Assembly: GCA_949825045.1 (NCBI GenBank)
Contig: OX463815.1
Coordinates: forward strand, 35,455,356-35,519,355
Direction of reading: 5' to 3'
Length of the DNA stretch: 64,000 nucleotides
Source of the DNA: Argyresthia goedartella
Taxonomy: Eukaryota > Arthropoda > Insecta > Lepidoptera > Argyresthiidae
The notes beneath the pieces were generated by a model. The model ran no database searches. It was not told where the DNA came from and saw only the letters and a list, made by a program, of their open reading frames with translations. The position numbers and the translations under genes are program-made. Below, in pieces: positions 44,590-55,546 of this stretch (position 1 is its first letter; each line of letters starts with the position of its first letter).

Positions 44590-45504
44590 TTAATCCACTA
44601 ACTTGTAACTTACAACAGTTTCCATTTTATGAAGACCCGTAGAGAATGATTTGAGTTGCACATTCTGTGCGTTAGTGATACTTATTGGATCTGCCTCAGA
44701 CCATTTTTCTGGTATATCACAGTCTTGTTTAGCATGAACTAGAACATCAAACGAGCACCGATAATCCAAAAGTGGCAGATAAGATATAGTAGCTGCTACC
44801 TGAAGCATAACATCTCGAATTTCTTGTTGTATTTTCTTTAGTTCTTTTCCTGTTACTTGTTCATTTTTCTCCTTAGATAATTGGATGTCCCCTTCTTCAT
44901 ACTGGACGTTGAAGTCCCAGCATTCGAGGATCTCTTTGTTGGCTACGTTGAGGATTACAAGAGACAGTTTGCTGACCTGCTTGCTGAGGATCCATTCTGA
45001 AATCAAATAGTTGAAGTGATATTTTTTCATAAAAGGGATTTCTAAATAGGGTCAGAGTGTCGATAAGGGGGCGGAAGTTTCCTTGGCGCCCCCTTATCTA
45101 CACTCCAACCCAAAATCATGAATGAGAATTTGAACCTATAATAAATATTGCTCCTGGGTCATTACTTTTGCTTTAACTAAGAAAGTGACTTACCTTCACT
45201 TTTACCCAATAAATTATTCAGGAAATTCTTGATCTGTGCATCTTCCGAAAGCAGTAGCGTGATCCCGTATTGTTGCTCGGCTTTGAAGCTTTCTGGTGGA
45301 TACAGCCCTCTTTGAAACAGCACCGAGTTGATAGCATATTCTACAAAAGAAGAAAATCACTGTAGGCTTATACGACTAACCGACCGGCAATAATGTTATC
45401 ACACAACGATAGAATAGCAGGTAAAAAAACTTACTTAGGTATTCACAAATGATCTGAGCAGAGCCTCGTAGTGTGATGCAGTTCTTGGTCTGTTGCTGCG
45501 ACAT
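44590..45504 (-). CDS. mad2: Mad2 spindle assembly checkpoint protein (HORMA domain)
   Basis: Three exons, 45,504-45,435, 45,340-45,194 and 44,996-44,590, have GT-AG introns of 94 and 197 bp and matching phases. They give 207 residues, against about 205 in animal Mad2. The protein is essentially one HORMA domain. It starts MSQQQTKNCITLRGSAQIIC, has LFQRGLYPPESF and YGITLLLSED, then the conserved core WILSKQVSKLSLVILN. It ends in the safety-belt segment with SFSTGLHKMETVVSYKL. Mad2 switches between open and closed forms on Mad1 and Cdc20 at unattached kinetochores and so restrains the anaphase-promoting complex. The start is the first ATG of the frame, matching the family's short amino end. 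The gene is intact and lies head to head with the SETD4-like gene. Confidence 0.93.
45057..45103. repeat. 17-bp-stem hairpin in mad2 intron 2
   Basis: The left arm GTGTCGATAAGGGGGCG (45,057-45,073) pairs with CGCCCCCTTATCTACAC (45,087-45,103) with one mismatch, around a 13-nt loop. It lies within the 197-bp intron, which is otherwise AT-rich. Confidence 0.7.
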
Positions 45505-46111
45505 TTTAATGGTTTATTTTGTTGATAAACGACAAACAAAATATCGATCCCACAAAAACCGTTACCGAAATCGCTAAATTAACTTTTGAATTGACATGTA
45601 CGGACGCGTATTCAAAGGTTGTTATGATATTTGAGCACTACTTTACCGACACATTATGGTGTTTGTAGCGCATGTAAGGAATAGTCGATTTTGAAACGTA
45701 GCTTTATTGATCTGGCGTTTTGTTTTTGCAAGATATTTTTTTAAAAACATTTTGAGATAATGCGATGTTAACGCTAATACCCTCAATATGTTCGACTTAA
45801 AGCTTGCCAAAATATTATATTTGTATTGTTTTATATTATTTTGATAACAAGTTAAAAAAAGATCATTTAAGTTATTGTTTTTGTACACGCCCTTGTTTAA
45901 AACCCTATTTCTTCCAATGTAAACGCGGAACTCCAAAAATATTTGCTGTCAAAATAATGAATTGTTTTGTTCATCAATTTAATTTTATAAATGTTTAAAT
46001 GCTTTAAACCATAGCGCGTTTTGTTTGATTTTATTCAAATTTATGCAAGTGTTAACGTGATTAAATCATGCGGTTATAAAACTAGAACTCTCTTACTATT
46101 CCAACGCAACC
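45505..46111. promoter_or_regulatory. bidirectional promoter region mad2 / SETD4
   Basis: The 607 bp between the two start codons contains no other gene. Two adjacent divergent housekeeping-type genes normally share such an interval as a promoter. There is no strong TATA box at a suitable distance from either start. The frames inside (up to 97 codons on the minus strand) have no recognisable product. Confidence 0.55.
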
Positions 46112-47500
46112 ATGGGGCGGACACGACGAAAACGAACCAAGAAATCCAATCGCAAATTTCAAACATGCGACCACACCACTGAATTGGTGGTTTTGAACTC
46201 ATGGCTCGGCCAACTAGGTATCTGCTGCAACAAGAAGCTGGTACTAGCAACCTTCGATGACACAGGACGAGGCGTTTTGACCAGAAAACGAATTTACCCT
46301 GGGGAGGAACTATTGAACTTACCATTGAATCTCACTATAAACATTACCACACTGCTTCTGGACAAAGATTTCACGTCCATATTCATCGAAAGTACAATAG
46401 ATTGCTGCAAAAAGTACAAACAGAAGCTATCCTTTCAGTCTTTGCTAGCTTTCTTCATTTCATTTCATAAACTACAAGCTGTTGGGTCTAAATGGTATGA
46501 ATACTTGAAGATTTTACCTGATGAATATTCTGTGCCATATTTTTTGCCCGGGTATATCAGAGAGTCTTTGGACACCAGGCTGTTGACTGTGGTAGTTAAC
46601 CAGGAGGATGTAATAGAATCTACATATCATATTTTTGTAGAAATTTTAAAAAGCAATATAAGCAATAATCATATTTTAAAAGAGTTTACTGAGAACTTTG
46701 AATTGAAACTATATGAATGGGCCTACTTCACTGTGAATACAAGATGTGTCTACATGGACTTAACCAAAGTTTTTGATATGGAGAATAAAGAGAATAATAT
46801 TCTCAATCTCGTCAATGATAACACCAAGATTGCATTATGTCCATATTTGGACATGATAAATCATAGTCCAAAAGCTAAAAACGAAACAAAACTTATACTG
46901 AACACAAAATTAGAGAATATTCATATAGAAAACTTGCAGAGTGATTTATTTACTGAAACCAGATTTTCAATATATACAAACAATAATTTTGATCCCTATA
47001 CACAAGTATTTATATGCTATGGTGATAGTTATAATCTCAAGTTGCTATCAGAATATGGTTTCATATTACCAGACAATGAGTTAGACTGTGTTTCATTTGA
47101 TTTTGAAGATGTGGAGTCATACCTGAAAAACAAGGAATTGAAGCTATCCAAGGATCAACTGGCATTTATAAATAGTCACGGCCTAAACAAAGACCTTTAC
47201 ATTGATATGAAAGGCCTCAGTTTTAACTTCTATGCTCTATTGATGGTTGTAAAGTGCTACTACAAACAGAATTCAGATGTCAGTAAAATAATATATTCGT
47301 CAATGGATGTGTTTTCTGAAGGCAGTACTTTCATTGATTTGATAGCTCCTTTGGTGAAGGAGAAAATTGATGACTTTAAAGAATCAATAGATAAACTAGT
47401 AGACTATTGTAAGAATGGTGATTGTGAAACTATTTTAAATAATTGTGTAGAACTTTTGTGTCAATATGTTAAGATATTAGAGAAATTTATTAAATGTTAG
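46112..47500 (+). CDS. SETD4: SETD4-like protein-lysine N-methyltransferase
   Basis: A single uninterrupted frame of 462 codons. The SET domain is split, as in the SETD3/SETD4/Rubisco-methyltransferase group. The amino-terminal GxG part is at residues 50-75 (DDTGRGVLTRKRIYPGEELL), the NH motif at 244-253 (PYLDMINHSP) and the catalytic tyrosine part at about 298-318 (VFICYGDSYNLKLLSEYGFI). A helical substrate-binding carboxy domain follows from about 330. The start lies in a basic stretch (GRTRRKRTKKSNRKF) that could act as a nuclear signal. The enzyme uses S-adenosylmethionine; SETD4 relatives methylate histone or other lysines. Most animal SETD4 genes have introns, so the intronless state here is notable, but the frame is intact and the locus is not flanked by a poly-A tract or duplications. 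SETD3 is less likely because of overall shortness and the linker. Confidence 0.85.
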   Translation: MGRTRRKRTKKSNRKFQTCDHTTELVVLNSWLGQLGICCNKKLVLATFDDTGRGVLTRKRIYPGEELLNLPLNLTINITTLLLDKDFTSIFIESTIDCCKKYKQKLSFQSLLAFFISFHKLQAVGSKWYEYLKILPDEYSVPYFLPGYIRESLDTRLLTVVVNQEDVIESTYHIFVEILKSNISNNHILKEFTENFELKLYEWAYFTVNTRCVYMDLTKVFDMENKENNILNLVNDNTKIALCPYLDMINHSPKAKNETKLILNTKLENIHIENLQSDLFTETRFSIYTNNNFDPYTQVFICYGDSYNLKLLSEYGFILPDNELDCVSFDFEDVESYLKNKELKLSKDQLAFINSHGLNKDLYIDMKGLSFNFYALLMVVKCYYKQNSDVSKIIYSSMDVFSEGSTFIDLIAPLVKEKIDDFKESIDKLVDYCKNGDCETILNNCVELLCQYVKILEKFIKC

Positions 47501-48101
47501 TTGGTAATAATAATCACTTTTATTCTTCAGGCTCTACCACTCACTGCTTAATCTGTGTACATTTTAACGAAAGTTGTATAATACAATAGGTACCTAATAG
47601 GTCCACATTAGTTTGACTGATTAGCGCGCTGATTACACGCACGGATGTACCCGGCAGGTAACCGTCGGATGTATCTCGAATCTGAACCGTGACCCAAGAT
47701 ACACTATCTCCTACGAATCTAAGTCTCAAATGTGTCCCATCGCTAAGTTACATGTGTGTGCGTTTACTAAGGCAAATCTAAAACGCATAATGTACTTAAG
47801 AACATTTCAATTTTCCTTTTATGCAACCTTATATCAATAGAATTAAGGTGGGATTTCGATTGCGCGCGATGAGCTGTTATGACATTTCAAAATTAGACCA
47901 TCGCGCAAGTCGTAAAATTTTATTGCTGTCAGCCGTAGGTAAGATTATTTTAAACAATACTATTTCTTAAATCAATGACTATTAAGTAGAATTCATGGAC
48001 GGTTGTAGGGTTGTTTTTTTGCCACATTGTAGTTGGGAGAAAAGAATATCTCAGATTGGCCGGCAAGTCGGCAATGAGTGAAAAACTGAAAAAAAAAAAA
48101 T
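47501..48101. other. SETD4 3' flank, no gene seen
   Basis: It contains no AATAAA close to the stop codon. A long A run (48,089-48,100) precedes the candidate target-site duplication of the LINE. No other feature recognised. Confidence 0.4.
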
Positions 48102-48111
48102 ATTGTAAACC
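48102..48111 (+). repeat. candidate LINE target-site duplication, left
   Basis: ATTGTAAACC occurs here and again at 52,998-53,007, exactly where the LINE appears to end. A 10-bp exact match at both ends fits target-primed insertion. Confidence 0.5.
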
Positions 48112-48532
48112 GCGCAAGTTACTTCTCAAAATGAATGTTTTTCACGTAAAATACTAATTTGAAACAGTGAAAAACCATCAAAAAGTGTTCAGATAAACAC
48201 AAACTAGTAGTGACAGTGTTATCTACAAAGAACTATTAGTGCTCTCAATTGAAATCGACTTCCAAACAAGCCGCAGACAATTCCAATGAAAAGCCACCAA
48301 ATCAAACAGTGAACACACCGCTCACAGTCACCACATTCCTAAAGCATTCCTAATAAACCATTGTTCAACAGTTCGCTCAAAAAATAGAGAATTTAACCTC
48401 CTAAACACAATTTCAATAGTATCCGTTACCAGTGTCATCATTTCAAATCCCAAACATAAACAATCAAAGTTCCCATAATCGCGACTGCATCACCGTGTCG
48501 CACCTGTCAAGATTACACAACCGTCCTACAAG

Positions 48533-48684
48533 AACTCAGGCAACACGATTAGAGTAGTTTCGCTACTTGCCACTAGAGGGCGTTACGTATAGTTATCCTG
48601 AATATATAAACTCAGGTAACACGATAAAAGTAGTTTCGCTACCTACCTCTAGAGGGAGTTACGTGTAGTTCAACCTGAATAACC
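48533..48684 (+). repeat. two tandem 76-bp 5' UTR monomers of the LINE
   Basis: AACTCAGGCAACACGATTAG (48,533) and AACTCAGGTAACACGATAAA (48,609) begin two copies that share AGTAGTTTCGCTAC, CTAGAGGG and GTTACGT.TAGTT. Repeated promoter monomers just before ORF1 are known in several LINE families and may drive transcription here. Confidence 0.8.
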
Positions 48685-50146
48685 ATGGAACAGTCACATG
48701 CTCTAATTAAATGTGCAGGATGTTTACAAATTATCCTAGACAGACTACATCTTACCTGTACCTTATGCAACGAAACATACGACCTCGACTATGCTAACGT
48801 GTCAATAAAACGCTTCTATAACACAATGTCTCCAGAACGCAAGAAAAAATGGCTTTGCCAATGCTGTAGATGTAAATTGCCAAAGACGAGCAATATCAAC
48901 ACCCCAGTACGTCAACATCAACTATTCCCCACGAACGATATCCAGAACGATACATCTCTAAATAATATGAACGTTACCTTCAGAAAAAAAGCTCCAATGA
49001 TGACATTGGAAGACTCCATCCTAACGGACTCTAACCAAAGCATTGTTGGGGACACACTTCAAGAACCTATAGAGGATACTATAATCCATGACGAATCTTC
49101 ATCACAGAAAAACATCGCAACAAACAACATCATGTACGATGAACAACCAAGATTCCCGAACAACACTCCTGATGGTGACGCCCAAATATCCATACTAGAC
49201 CATGTTGGCAAACTACTTAATAATTTTCGCAGAGATATGGAGAGGGCGATTGCCAAAGAATTTAGTCATATAAAGTGCGAACTAACAGCAATTACGAACA
49301 GCAATTACAGGCAAACTAAATGACAAAGAAATACACCAAAAAAAAGACCAAGACCAGTCTGAACTAGTGCAAAAACCAGAACAAATAGGTTATGACAATC
49401 CTTCCGTCAAGCAAAAAATAGAGCAAACGATTGATGACAATATCACTTGCCTTGAAAGACGAAAAGCTGAGCTGAAAGCAGAGATACAGGAACTCCAAAA
49501 AGCCGTCAACCACCAAAAACAAACTGCAAACCAACCAATAAATATGTCCCCTGACACCGATATCAAAAAGAAAATTGTCTTATACGGTTTCGAAGAACAC
49601 TCCTGGGAGGACCAAAACGAACTATACAACCGAATCGTTGATGCATTTCAAGAAATTCTAAACATAGATCTTACCGGTCACATCGAGGATATACAAAGAA
49701 TAGGTAAAAGGAGAAACAGACGAACAATGCTGGTTGAATTACTAAGCAAGAACATGACTAAACAAATTTTACAAAGAGCCCATTATTTCAAAAATACAGG
49801 CATTACCATCTTTGAATGCCTTGACGAAGAATCACGAGAGTACAGAAGAAAATTAATTGAAATCTTAATAAAATCGCGACGGGAAGGCCACCGAGCTCAC
49901 ATACTTAATAATAAACTTTACATTGATGGCACAGAACTCAAAGATATTGACAGTAAAATGCAGAACAACACAACAAATACAATAGAGAATGTGTCAGTAC
50001 CAGCAAATGAAGAAACAAAAAATCCATCACCTAACAACGAGAGCTCCCAACAACATCCAAAAAACAGGCAAAATAGATACAAAGAAAATAACAACCGAAA
50101 CAATAACAATATCCCAAGACAACAAGAACAGACATTTCGTTACTGA
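48685..50146 (+). pseudogene. LINE ORF1, frameshifted
   Basis: The first frame (48,685-49,323, 212 codons) begins with a PHD-like finger: CAGC, CTLCNETYDLDY and WLCQCCRCK give paired cysteines spaced as in lepidopteran LINE ORF1 proteins. A +1 shift near 49,300-49,323 leads into the second frame, which runs to TGA at 50,144-50,146. That frame has a coiled-coil-like segment (ERRKAELKAEIQELQKA) and a region with KKKIVLYGFEE and ECLDEESREYRRKLIEI like the RNA-binding domain of many LINE ORF1 proteins. It ends in an Asn/Gln-rich tail. The protein would bind its own RNA as a nucleic-acid chaperone. The two frames overlap and clearly belong to one former gene. Confidence 0.8.
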
Positions 50147-50157
50147 TTTAGTTATAA

Positions 50158-52997
50158 AATTCCAAAATATACAAATTACATATAGGAAACAAAGTACATC
50201 TAATAGAAAATTTACTACATAAGTCTAATATTGCAGTACTAGCATTATGTGAACTCTGGAGAGATGAAAACTTCTGTAATGCACTGGTTTTCCCAGGATA
50301 CCAAGTGGCATCGATTTTTTGTAGACAACACCATATAGGCGGAGGAGTAGGTATATTAATTAAAGATGATATTGAATTCATTAATAGAACAGATATTATT
50401 AACTTTTCAATAGAATATATATTCGAGTTATGTGCAATTGAAATACCAAAGTTAAATTGTATAATTATAGGATTACATAGATTAGATCGTCAAATAGAAA
50501 TATTTTATGAACAAATACGGATAATTCTCTCCCACTTAAACAATAAGGAAAAAAGCAAACATGTGATAATAGGGGGAGACTTTAACATAGATATACTAGA
50601 TATTAAAAACAAACAAAGTCAAGAGCTCTTAAACACAATGCGCTCCTTTAATCTAACACAATTAATAAATGAACCAACACGTGTCACACCTACAAGCTCA
50701 ACTTGCATTGACCTGTTATTCACAAATTACAAACCGCTCATAAAAAAGTCCTACGTAGAGGATCATGGCCTGTCCGATCATAAATCTGTGAACGCAAATA
50801 TAAATATTAAAGACCAGAAAAATAAAACCCTATATACTGAAAGGAGAATATTCTCAAATAGTAAAATTCAAGCATTTAAAAAATCCTTACAAGAAATAAA
50901 CTGGGACACAATTTAACACAACACCAAAAACGCAAATCTAAGATATGAGCTATTTCATACAATAATATCCAAACATTTAGACAATCATATTCCAAAACAA
51001 GTAATAAAAATAAAAAATGTACAGAAAAAAGGATGGTTAACAACAGGTTTAAAAAAAGCGTGCATGCACAAGAGAATACTTCGGATTATTTTAAATGAAA
51101 CCAATAGCAAAGTATTAAAGACATATTACAAAACATATAGTAATATCTTAAAACGCAGTGTGAAGTTGTCAAAAAGATTAGACTATATCAGACAAATGGC
51201 AAAATCGGACAATAAAACTGTAACTATGTGGAAAATAATAAAAAATAAAACTGGTAAAACAAACAATACCAAGGTAAAAAATATAAACTTAAATATAAAC
51301 AATGAAATTGAGAAATGTCCTAATAAAATAGCTAATAAATTTAACGAATATTTTTTATCGATAGGTGAAATTGGACAAAATAACATTGCCCAAGGGCGTC
51401 CAGTAATAAATCCCCCATCTTCCTCAATGTACCTTTGTCCAGTTGACAGTAAAGAAATCCTAAACATAATAAAGACAATTAAAAACAAACACAGTCATGG
51501 TATAGATGAGATACCCCCAATTTTGATTAAACAATGCGCAGAAGAACTATGCGCACCACTAGCAACTCTAATAAACCAAAGCTTCGAAGAAGGAATATTT
51601 CCAGATCAATTAAAAATTTCCCTAGTTAAACCACTTCATAAAAAAGATGATAAAATGACCTCTAGCAACTACAGACCAATAGCCCTGTTACCTAGTTTTT
51701 CCAATATTTACGAAAAAGCAATGTGCAATAGATTTTATAATTTCTTAGAAAAAAATAACATCCTCGATGAGAGCCAACACGGGTTTCGAAAACATAGATC
51801 CACAACTCTTGCTGTTTACAAATATATACAAATGGCACTACAACACATAAACGATAAAAAATACGCCCTAGGCCTTCTCCTAGATATGACAAAAGCGTAT
51901 GACAAAGTATTGTACAAAATCTTACTGGAAAAAATCTATAATTCTGGCATACGAGGACAAGCACACCAATGGTTCCAATCTTACCTACAAAACAGAAAAC
52001 AAATTGTGCAAATAGAATACCTAAATAAAGAAAAAAATAACATAGAACTCATACGATCCGACGAAAAACAGCAAAATAATTCAATACCCCAAGGAAGTGT
52101 ACTAGGATGTGTGCTCTTCCTTATCTACATAAATGACTTGCCAAAGGTGCTCAATAGCAATATTACTCAACCTGTATTATTTGCAGATGATGTATCAATA
52201 CTCATGAAGTTAGATAAAAAATCAGACCCAACAAATGAAATGGTAAATACAATTTCGCTAGTATCAAATTGGCTTCGTGATCATTACCTAGAAATCAACT
52301 TCAAAAAAACTAAAATAATAGAATTTAGACCACTTAATAAACCACCATTAAATATTGCAATAAAATTTGAAAATAACATTATAGAACAAGTAAACACATT
52401 TAACTTATTAGGCATACAAATCGATGCAAACCTAAATTGGAAAGACCACGTAAACCACGTAAAAGCCAAATTATCCAAATTTATTTACGCTCTATTCCAC
52501 TTAAAACAAAGCACAAATACTGAAACTGCATTAACAGCATACTATGCCTACGCATACTCCTGGTTGAAGTATGGAATAATGCTATGGAGTAACAGTGTGC
52601 ATGCAAAACAAATATTTATAATTCAAAAAAAATGGTCAGAATACTTGCAAAAATTAATAACAAACAAAGCTGTAAACCCTACTTCAAAAAATATGAATTA
52701 ATGACACTTCCTGCCATGTATATATTCGATACATGTTTATTCGTATTTAATAACCACCGAATATTTCCCCAAGTAAAAGACATACATAATTTTAATACAA
52801 GACATAAAGAAAGATTAAATCTACCACAATCCCGAATAAAAATGCTCAACTGTAGCCCGTACTACATGGCAATTAGACTCTTTAACAAATTACCTATTGA
52901 TATAAAAAATATAGAAAACCAGCCACTATTCACTAAAAGGCTTAAACAATACCTTATTAATATGTGTCCATACACAATTGAGGATTACCTTCAATAA
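50158..52997 (+). pseudogene. LINE ORF2 (endonuclease / reverse transcriptase), broken
   Basis: The frame is open from 50,158, in the same register as the rest. The AP endonuclease has catalytic-type motifs LALCELWRDE, IIGGDFNIDIL and GLSDHKS (about 50,235-50,790). An in-frame TAA at 50,914-50,916 interrupts it, after which the same frame continues to 52,701 with the reverse transcriptase: NYRPIALLPSFSNIYEKAM, GFRKHRSTT, LLDMTKAYDKV, SIPQGSVLGCVLFLIYINDL and the catalytic FADD at about 52,183. A frameshift in the A8 run at 52,625-52,632 moves the last 121 codons (52,632-52,997) to another frame. They carry the LINE-typical end RLFNKLPIDIKN. The start codon region before 50,230 is also eroded. 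No RNase H domain is present. Confidence 0.85.
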
Positions 52998-54195
52998 ATT
53001 GTAAACCTTGCAACAATATTTTAAAATATTGGTTGCGATTTCATCGTAGCCCGTAGCATTTGTGTTATTTAGATGTTTGATGGTTTTTATAGTTTCGTCT
53101 ATAGTACACGGCTTTAAGAAGATGCTGGAATTTGATTGAGGTACTTTATGTACTGCGTTACTGTCAGGTTGGTTGCTTAATTGATTATTCGTCAAGTCGA
53201 TAAAATACTCTATTTCTATATTATTTATATTTAAAGATTTAATTTCAATATCCATGTTTTCAAATTTATTTTCAGTTTTAATTAACTGCCATGAGGCCTT
53301 ACATTTATTTTTAGCATTTTTTATATATTTGTTATTTTGTGAATATTCTATGCATTTTCGTAGTCTTTTACTATATCTTAAGTAATTACCTTTATTTGCT
53401 TCTGTTTTCTGTTTGTAGTATTGATATCTGAGTTTTCTTTTTGTTTGACATGACTGCCTTTAGTGAGCCATTTAGGACTCATATTATTATCTCGTCTGAT
53501 CTTTACTTTGTTTATCGGGAAGCATAAATTGTACAGCAAGGTAATCATGTCGTGGAATAGCTTGAACGCTAGTTCAAAATGTGTAGCATTTAGGACTTCG
53601 CTCCAGGATAGGCTATCTAAATGATCTTTAAACTTTATCATATTTTCCTCTCCATAATCTCTTTTTGTAGTATACCAGTAGCCGACTTGTTTGAGCTTAT
53701 TTGTCACAGGGACAGACAGAAATTGTGCGGTGTCGTGGTCCGACAGTCCTAACCTTTGTGTTTCGCCGTGAGCCTCGAGAATATTACTTACTATGTGATC
53801 AATACATGAATTAAGCCTTGTTGGCGCATTGATATGAAGAACCATATTGTAGGCTTCTACGACACCTTTCAGTTCTCTTGACCAACGATAATCTTTTAGT
53901 GTATTTATTTTTAGATCCCCTGCTATTATTATTTTTGTGTTATTAAGTTTATGCCTAGCCTGTGTAGTAGTGATTCCATTTTATCTAGGAAGTGCTTATT
54001 AAATTGTTCCTTTGGTATTTTGTATAGACAAATCAATATGGTTTTATATGCCGGAATCTCCACTCCACAGCATTCAAACGAAAACGGTTCTGTTAGTTCT
54101 TTTGTAATTCTTAGTTCTTTCGTTTCAATGTGCTTTTTCGCAAATATACATACTCAATGTATTCGGTTCACACATTACTACGTGTTGTTATAGAC
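52998..54195 (-). pseudogene. second LINE, minus strand, endonuclease and RT start
   Basis: On the minus strand, 54,180 to 53,378 encodes an eroded AP endonuclease (IPAYKTILICLYKIPKEQFN, then INAPTRLNSCIDHIV and RLGLSDHDTAQF). From 53,255 a reverse transcriptase amino-terminal segment follows (TIKHLNNTNATGYDEIATNI), stopping at about 53,000. The rest of the reverse transcriptase is missing. The plus-strand LINE ends exactly where this fragment stops. It shows more stops and is older than its neighbour. Confidence 0.75.
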
Positions 54196-54665
54196 AAACC
54201 AAATATATAAAAAAACATGCAGTAGTCTGCAAATATTGCCATCATTTATATTTTAGCCTGCCTAGGTTTATGTGAATATTTTGCAGTTCTTTAGAACCTC
54301 CCTTTTGAAGTCAGTCAAAATTTAAGGACCTTCTTTTGGTTTAACTAAAATTGTTCCAAAGAAACCTAGAGAAATACGTTTGCCTGTCCTAGTGCATTGA
54401 TGAATGAATGTGAAAAAAAAGAAACATTCTACATCTCATCCATTCATCATCCATCGTACTCAAAGTCCATCGCATACATTCGGGACAATCGACCAGTTCA
54501 TTGAGCCCATATAAACTTCACAAGATACACGATACACGATTTATACCTAAATACTTTGCATCAAATACCTGTATTTGAACAAACTACTATATATTTAATA
54601 CAACACTATACATACTCAATGCAATATCATATAATAAGTTCAATTGAATATAAATATGTGTATAT
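54196..54665. other. AT-rich spacer, no gene seen
   Basis: The stretch carries short direct repeats (CATTCATCATCCATCG region; ACACGATACACGATTTATAC) but no coding or element signal that I can support. Confidence 0.4.
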
Positions 54666-54969
54666 TAGTAGTTTATGTGACTGCTACATAATGGAGGGCA
54701 TTAATACTCGAGAGCGGGTTTAGACGGCGAGTTTCATAATAATATCACTCGACAGTTTTAATGCCTAATTATGTACAGTTACATACACTAGTTTATCTAC
54801 ACACATATCATAAACTCTCTTTAATGTGTTCAGGAACCGCATGTTCGACCGGCATGGTGGCATTGATAATTCCTTTGCACTTGTTTAGCTTGTTCGGTAG
54901 TACCAAACTTCACAAACAAAGTAGGGGCGGTACGCAGGCGGGCGTCGGCGTTCGAAATTTGAATGTCAT
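54666..54969 (+). repeat. repeat G, left half (split by BEL/Pao insertion)
   Basis: It matches 42,076-42,421 in order: foldback part, then CTAGTTTATCTACACACATA, CAGGAACCGCATGTTCGACC and CGTTCGAAATTTGAATGTCA. It stops at the GTCAT duplicated by the insertion and resumes at 62,231. Confidence 0.85.
54965..54969 (+). repeat. target-site duplication GTCAT, left
   Basis: The same GTCAT follows the far LTR at 62,231-62,235. A 5-bp duplication is usual for BEL/Pao integrases. Confidence 0.9.
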
Positions 54970-55514
54970 TGTTCAGGCTTCTCGGCACCTAATGACCTCG
55001 TAGGGGCCCATCAGCTACGAGGTAGCGTAACGATCAGTTGCCAAGAAGTGTGAACGTCGGCGATTCACCGAGCTGAAGTAATTGGGGTCGATCTAACCTG
55101 GTCTGTGCTTCGGTCCCGTCAACCTCCTGTCTCTCTGCAAGGCCCGGGTGCACCCTAGGCTCTTCTTGGTAGACAGGTTCTTCAGCCAACCAGGTATAAC
55201 TGGCGGGCCAGCTTCGATGAGCACAGTGTTCCAACACAGGTTATGTTACGTGGGAAAAACCAATCGGCCACGAAAATGCGAACTTTATCTGGTTCGGGGA
55301 ACCACAACACACTCAGCTATATTGACAATCCTGAGGGAAACCCGAATACATTCCAGATGGCCTGCGATTTAATTTCAATACCCTAACCAAAACGCGTTTA
55401 CTTTGCGAGGGCTTTCGTCTGTCAGTTGTCAAAAAACTGCTAGGTTGGCAGCAACGTCAAATTCAAAAAGGCCGTTCAGAAACCATCGATCGAATATCGA
55501 TTTGGAATCGAACA
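54970..55514 (-). repeat. BEL/Pao 3' LTR
   Basis: 545 bp, plus-strand ends TGTTCAGGCTTC and GGAATCGAACA. It differs from the other LTR at the A in AGGTATAACTGG (G there) and the C in GTTACGTGGG (T there). Confidence 0.95.
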
Positions 55515-55529
55515 ATCACCCGCCCGGAC
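55515..55529 (-). other. polypurine tract next to 3' LTR
   Basis: On the minus strand GTCCGGGCGGGTGAT abuts the LTR start. It is purine-rich, though not perfectly, and sits where plus-strand DNA synthesis would begin. Confidence 0.55.
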
Positions 55530-55546
55530 AGGCACCCACCTGTCCC

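Larger units (their letters stand above)
48112..52997 (+). mobile_element. near full-length LINE (non-LTR retrotransposon), inactivated
   Basis: The element has a ~570-bp 5' UTR, an ORF1 with a PHD-like cysteine finger and an RNA-binding-like carboxy part, and an ORF2 with an AP endonuclease then a reverse transcriptase. This is the layout of the jockey/CR1 group; the exact clade is not assigned. The element seems to end at or within a few bases of the ORF2 stop (CTTCAATAA), with almost no 3' UTR. Candidate ATTGTAAACC duplications flank it. It has three lesions: a frameshift in ORF1 near 49,300, TAA at 50,914 in ORF2 and a frameshift in an A8 run at 52,625-52,632. It is therefore dead but little decayed. 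Confidence 0.85.

Noticed and set aside
48112..54195. Plus and minus LINEs as one element with a twin-priming inversion
   Set aside because: Twin priming inverts the 5' portion and places it upstream. Here the minus piece is downstream, is more diverged and duplicates the endonuclease region.
54970..55546. Envelope gene downstream of pol, which would make the element a retrovirus-like errantivirus
   Set aside because: Only 32 bp lie between the end of the pol frame and the 3' LTR; there is no room for an envelope.
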